NCBI RefSeq assembly: GCF_038051995.1
Contig: NZ_CP150290.1
Span: 6,424,501-6,488,500, forward strand
Direction of reading: 5' to 3'
Source: Paenibacillus sp. FSL H8-0537
GTDB taxonomy: Bacteria; Bacillota; Bacilli; Paenibacillales; Paenibacillaceae
Length of the DNA: 64,000 nt
Shown in pieces: positions 61,858 to 64,000 of this stretch. A model generated the notes under the pieces. The model was given only the letters and a program-made list of their open reading frames with translations. It had not been told where the DNA came from and ran no database searches. Each line of letters opens with the position of its first letter. The stretch's first letter is position 1. The translations under genes and the position numbers were made by a program.

Positions 61858-63567
61858 TTATCCGTCTACTCTTGCCATAACCGCCTGACGCAAAGCATTC
61901 AGCGATTCTTCAGCTTGCGAAGTCGATTCACCGCGAACTGCAAAATAAACTTTAATCTTCGGCTCGGTACCCGATGGACGAAGGCAGAACCATGAGCCAT
62001 CAGCCAGCATATATTTCAGCACGTTTTCCGGGCGGAGACCATCCAGACCGAGCTTATAATCGAGCACCTGCTCTACTTTCACGCCGTTAATATCAACGGG
62101 CGGCTGATTGCGCCAGCTGTCCATAATGCCAGCAATTTTTTGCACGCCGTCAAGACCCTTCAGTGTCCGCGACTCCAAACCTTCCAAATAAACGCCATGC
62201 TTCTCATACAGCTCAAGCAATACATCATATAGTGTTTTACCTAAGCTTCTATAATATGCTGCTGCTTCACAAATCAGCAAAGCCGCTACGATAGCATCCT
62301 TATCCCGTGCGTAAGTTCCAGTCAAATAACCGTAGCTTTCCTCATAGCCGAAAAGGAAGGAGCGCTCGCCTGTTTTTTCATAGCCAGTCATTTTCTCGCC
62401 GATATATTTAAAGCCAGTAAGCGTGTTTTCAACAGCTACACCGTAAGAACGAGCAATATCCGCACCCATCTCGCTCGTAACAATCGTTTTAATAACAACG
62501 CCGTTATCCGGCAATTGTCCGCGCTCCGTGAGCTGGCTGAGCACATAATTCACCATCAAAGCGCCCGATTGGTTGCCTGTCAGCACAACATATTCACCGT
62601 TATTATTTTTCACAACTGCACCCATACGGTCGGCATCTGGATCAGTTCCGATAATAATATCGGCATTTACCTGCTGCGCCAGCTTGATTGCTAGCGTAAA
62701 CGCCTCGCGTTCTTCCGGGTTAGGAGATTTTACAGTGCTAAAGTAGCCATCCGGCTGCTCCTGCTCCGCGACAATATGTACATTGCTGAATCCGACTTTC
62801 GCAAGCACCTCGCGAACGGGCATATTGCCTGTTCCATGAAGCGGAGTGAATACTACGCTGAACTGCTCGCCAACACCGCTGCGAATAAGCTCCACATTCA
62901 GGCTTTGCGCGACGACCGTATTAATGTAGGATTCGTCGGCATCCTCCCCCAGCCATACGAGCAAGCCTTGTGCCTCTGCTTCTTCACGGCTCAGACGCTT
63001 CACCTGATCAAAGCCCGTTACCTGCTGAATCGAAGCGATAACCTGCTCCGCAGCCTCAGGAATGAGCTGGCAGCCGTCAGCACCATAAGCCTTATAGCCA
63101 TTATATTCAGGCGGATTATGGCTTGCCGTAATTACAATACCGCTCGAAGCTTTAAGCGAGCGCACCGCATACGACAGCTGTGGCGTTGCGCGCAGCGATT
63201 GGAACAAATACGTTTTCACGCCGTTAGCCGCCAGCACAAGCGCTGAATCGAGCGCAAATTCCGGTGAATAGTTGCGGGAGTCATGAGCGATAACCATTGA
63301 AGGAGCATCGTCCGCAGCATTACCCAGCAGCCAGTTCGCCAGCCCCTGCGTCGCTTTGCCTACGGTATAAGTATTAAGACGATTCGTACCAGCGCCCATC
63401 ACGCCGCGCAGACCGCCTGTACCAAATTCCAGATCGCGGTAGAAACGGTCTGTAATCTCCTTCTCATCGTCCGCGATGCCGCGAAGCTCCTCTTTTGTCG
63501 CCTCATCGATCAACGGATCATTTAACCAAGCATTGTAACGCTGGATTGCCGCTTCATTTTGACTCAT
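61858..63567 (-). CDS. pgcA: phosphoglucomutase / phosphosugar mutase
   Basis: This 569-residue enzyme of the alpha-D-phosphohexomutase family has the phosphoserine loop GIVITASHNPPEYNGYKAYG, the metal loop GTDPDADRMGA, the sugar loop GYEESYGYLTG and the phosphate-binding RPSGTEPKIKVY. PgcA interconverts glucose-6-P and glucose-1-P for UDP-glucose, wall polymer and teichoic acid glucosylation. The length is that of Bacillus PgcA (about 580). RBS AGGAGA precedes ATG. It follows fabZ by 33 nt and precedes the DUF5693-csaB-tagA-tagO genes. Confidence 0.93.
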   Translation of the reverse strand: MSQNEAAIQRYNAWLNDPLIDEATKEELRGIADDEKEITDRFYRDLEFGTGGLRGVMGAGTNRLNTYTVGKATQGLANWLLGNAADDAPSMVIAHDSRNYSPEFALDSALVLAANGVKTYLFQSLRATPQLSYAVRSLKASSGIVITASHNPPEYNGYKAYGADGCQLIPEAAEQVIASIQQVTGFDQVKRLSREEAEAQGLLVWLGEDADESYINTVVAQSLNVELIRSGVGEQFSVVFTPLHGTGNMPVREVLAKVGFSNVHIVAEQEQPDGYFSTVKSPNPEEREAFTLAIKLAQQVNADIIIGTDPDADRMGAVVKNNNGEYVVLTGNQSGALMVNYVLSQLTERGQLPDNGVVIKTIVTSEMGADIARSYGVAVENTLTGFKYIGEKMTGYEKTGERSFLFGYEESYGYLTGTYARDKDAIVAALLICEAAAYYRSLGKTLYDVLLELYEKHGVYLEGLESRTLKGLDGVQKIAGIMDSWRNQPPVDINGVKVEQVLDYKLGLDGLRPENVLKYMLADGSWFCLRPSGTEPKIKVYFAVRGESTSQAEESLNALRQAVMARVDG

Positions 63568-63600
63568 ATAGCTATCTCTCCTTTATATATAAATGAAAAT

Positions 63601-63999
63601 TTAGGCTGGGTTCGACAGGGCAAACATAAGCTCGCCTTCAGCAACCACTTGGTCTCCTACTTTTGCAGTAGCTTGTCCTTTGCCGATGCTGCCTTTCAAT
63701 CTCGTAATGACGACCTCAAGTGTAAGCGTATCGCCAGGCTTCACTTGACCACGGAATCGAAAGCCATCAATGCCTGCAAAAAAGCCTAATTTTCCTTTAT
63801 TAACCTCCAGCATTAGCATCGCCACAGTGCCGACTTGAGCCAGTGCCTCAACGATAAGCACGCCGGGCATAACCGGATAACCTGGAAAATGTCCTACAAA
63901 ATAAGGTTCGTTCATCGTTACATTTTTAAGGCCAACCGCTCTGACTCCCGGCTCTACCTCCAAAATACGGTCAATGAGCAGAAATGGAGGGCGATGGGG
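63601..63999 (-). CDS. fabZ: 3-hydroxyacyl-ACP dehydratase FabZ (start beyond the window)
   Basis: The last 132 residues are present. The frame is open to the window edge, beginning [18 protein letters not shown], the conserved hot-dog start, then [20 protein letters not shown] with the catalytic His and Glu, and [20 protein letters not shown]. FabZ removes water from 3-hydroxyacyl-ACP in fatty-acid elongation. Only about 10 N-terminal residues are missing, judging by the family's 140-150 residues. The frame runs upstream of 63963 without a stop, so any start inside the window would be false. Confidence 0.94.
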   Translation of the reverse strand, partial: PHRPPFLLIDRILEVEPGVRAVGLKNVTMNEPYFVGHFPGYPVMPGVLIVEALAQVGTVAMLMLEVNKGKLGFFAGIDGFRFRGQVKPGDTLTLEVVITRLKGSIGKGQATAKVGDQVVAEGELMFALSNPA

Positions 64000-64000
64000 G

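Noticed and set aside
1..64000. CRISPR arrays, tRNA or rRNA genes, insertion sequences, prophage
   Set aside because: No regular direct repeats with spacers, no cloverleaf-like or ribosomal sequence, no transposase or integrase motif seen. Reading by eye could miss a tRNA, but none is evident.

Overview
The window looks like the chromosome of a spore-forming, motile, S-layer-bearing Firmicute of the Paenibacillaceae. The signs are an alpha/beta-type small acid-soluble spore protein, DegS/DegU, ComFA/ComFC, a sigma-D flagellar late operon with FliW/CsrA control of flagellin, several large SLH-domain surface proteins, and CsaB (pyruvyl transferase for SLH anchoring). This is read from protein families and gene order; the species cannot be named from sequence reading alone. 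Nearly everything runs on the minus strand; only the first 2.4 kb is on the plus strand.

Layout. (1) 1-2371, plus: the end of a GNAT acetyltransferase, then an acyl carrier protein, a short AMP-forming ligase and a short-chain reductase, a likely acyl-modification cassette. A perfect 15-bp convergent terminator follows. (2) 2466-18540, minus: a dense run of 14 genes holding a complete 2-aminoethylphosphonate (AEP) pathway (PEP mutase fused to a nucleotidyltransferase, phosphonopyruvate decarboxylase, AEP transaminase). It also carries a second nucleotidyltransferase, a 2-oxoglutarate dioxygenase, three methyltransferases, several glycosyltransferase-like enzymes and a PseB-like UDP-sugar dehydratase. 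(3) 18741-29430: a Maf (DUF115) flagellin glycosyltransferase, FliT-like, FliS, FliD, FlaG, flagellin, CsrA, FliW, FlgL, FlgK, FlgN, FlgM and YvyF. (4) 29547-36082: ComFC, ComFA, a small membrane protein, DegU and DegS. (5) 36286-56082: a secreted phosphodiester glycosidase-like protein, three SLH proteins including the probable main S-layer protein, two other exported proteins, MetK, a spore protein, and a decayed gene fragment. (6) 56442-64000: TagO, TagA, CsaB, a DUF5693 membrane protein, PgcA and the 3' part of FabZ, i.e. secondary cell wall polymer synthesis and pyruvylation.

How it fits together. The phosphonate/glycan run abuts the flagellar late genes and Maf. Its first gene is preceded by a perfect sigma-D -10 element like those at hag and flgM. 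No flippase, polymerase or initiating lipid transferase is present within the run. The most attractive reading is a sigma-D co-regulated flagellin glycosylation locus that makes a phosphonate-decorated, methylated glycan. Four otherwise unrelated enzymes of the run share the same C-terminal Rossmann-like module, which may hold them together as a complex or bind a shared ligand. Separately, three surface-protein genes carry ECF-type promoters (AAC-N16/17-CGTC), and the coding sequences of comFA and csaB contain unusual chains of perfect hairpins.
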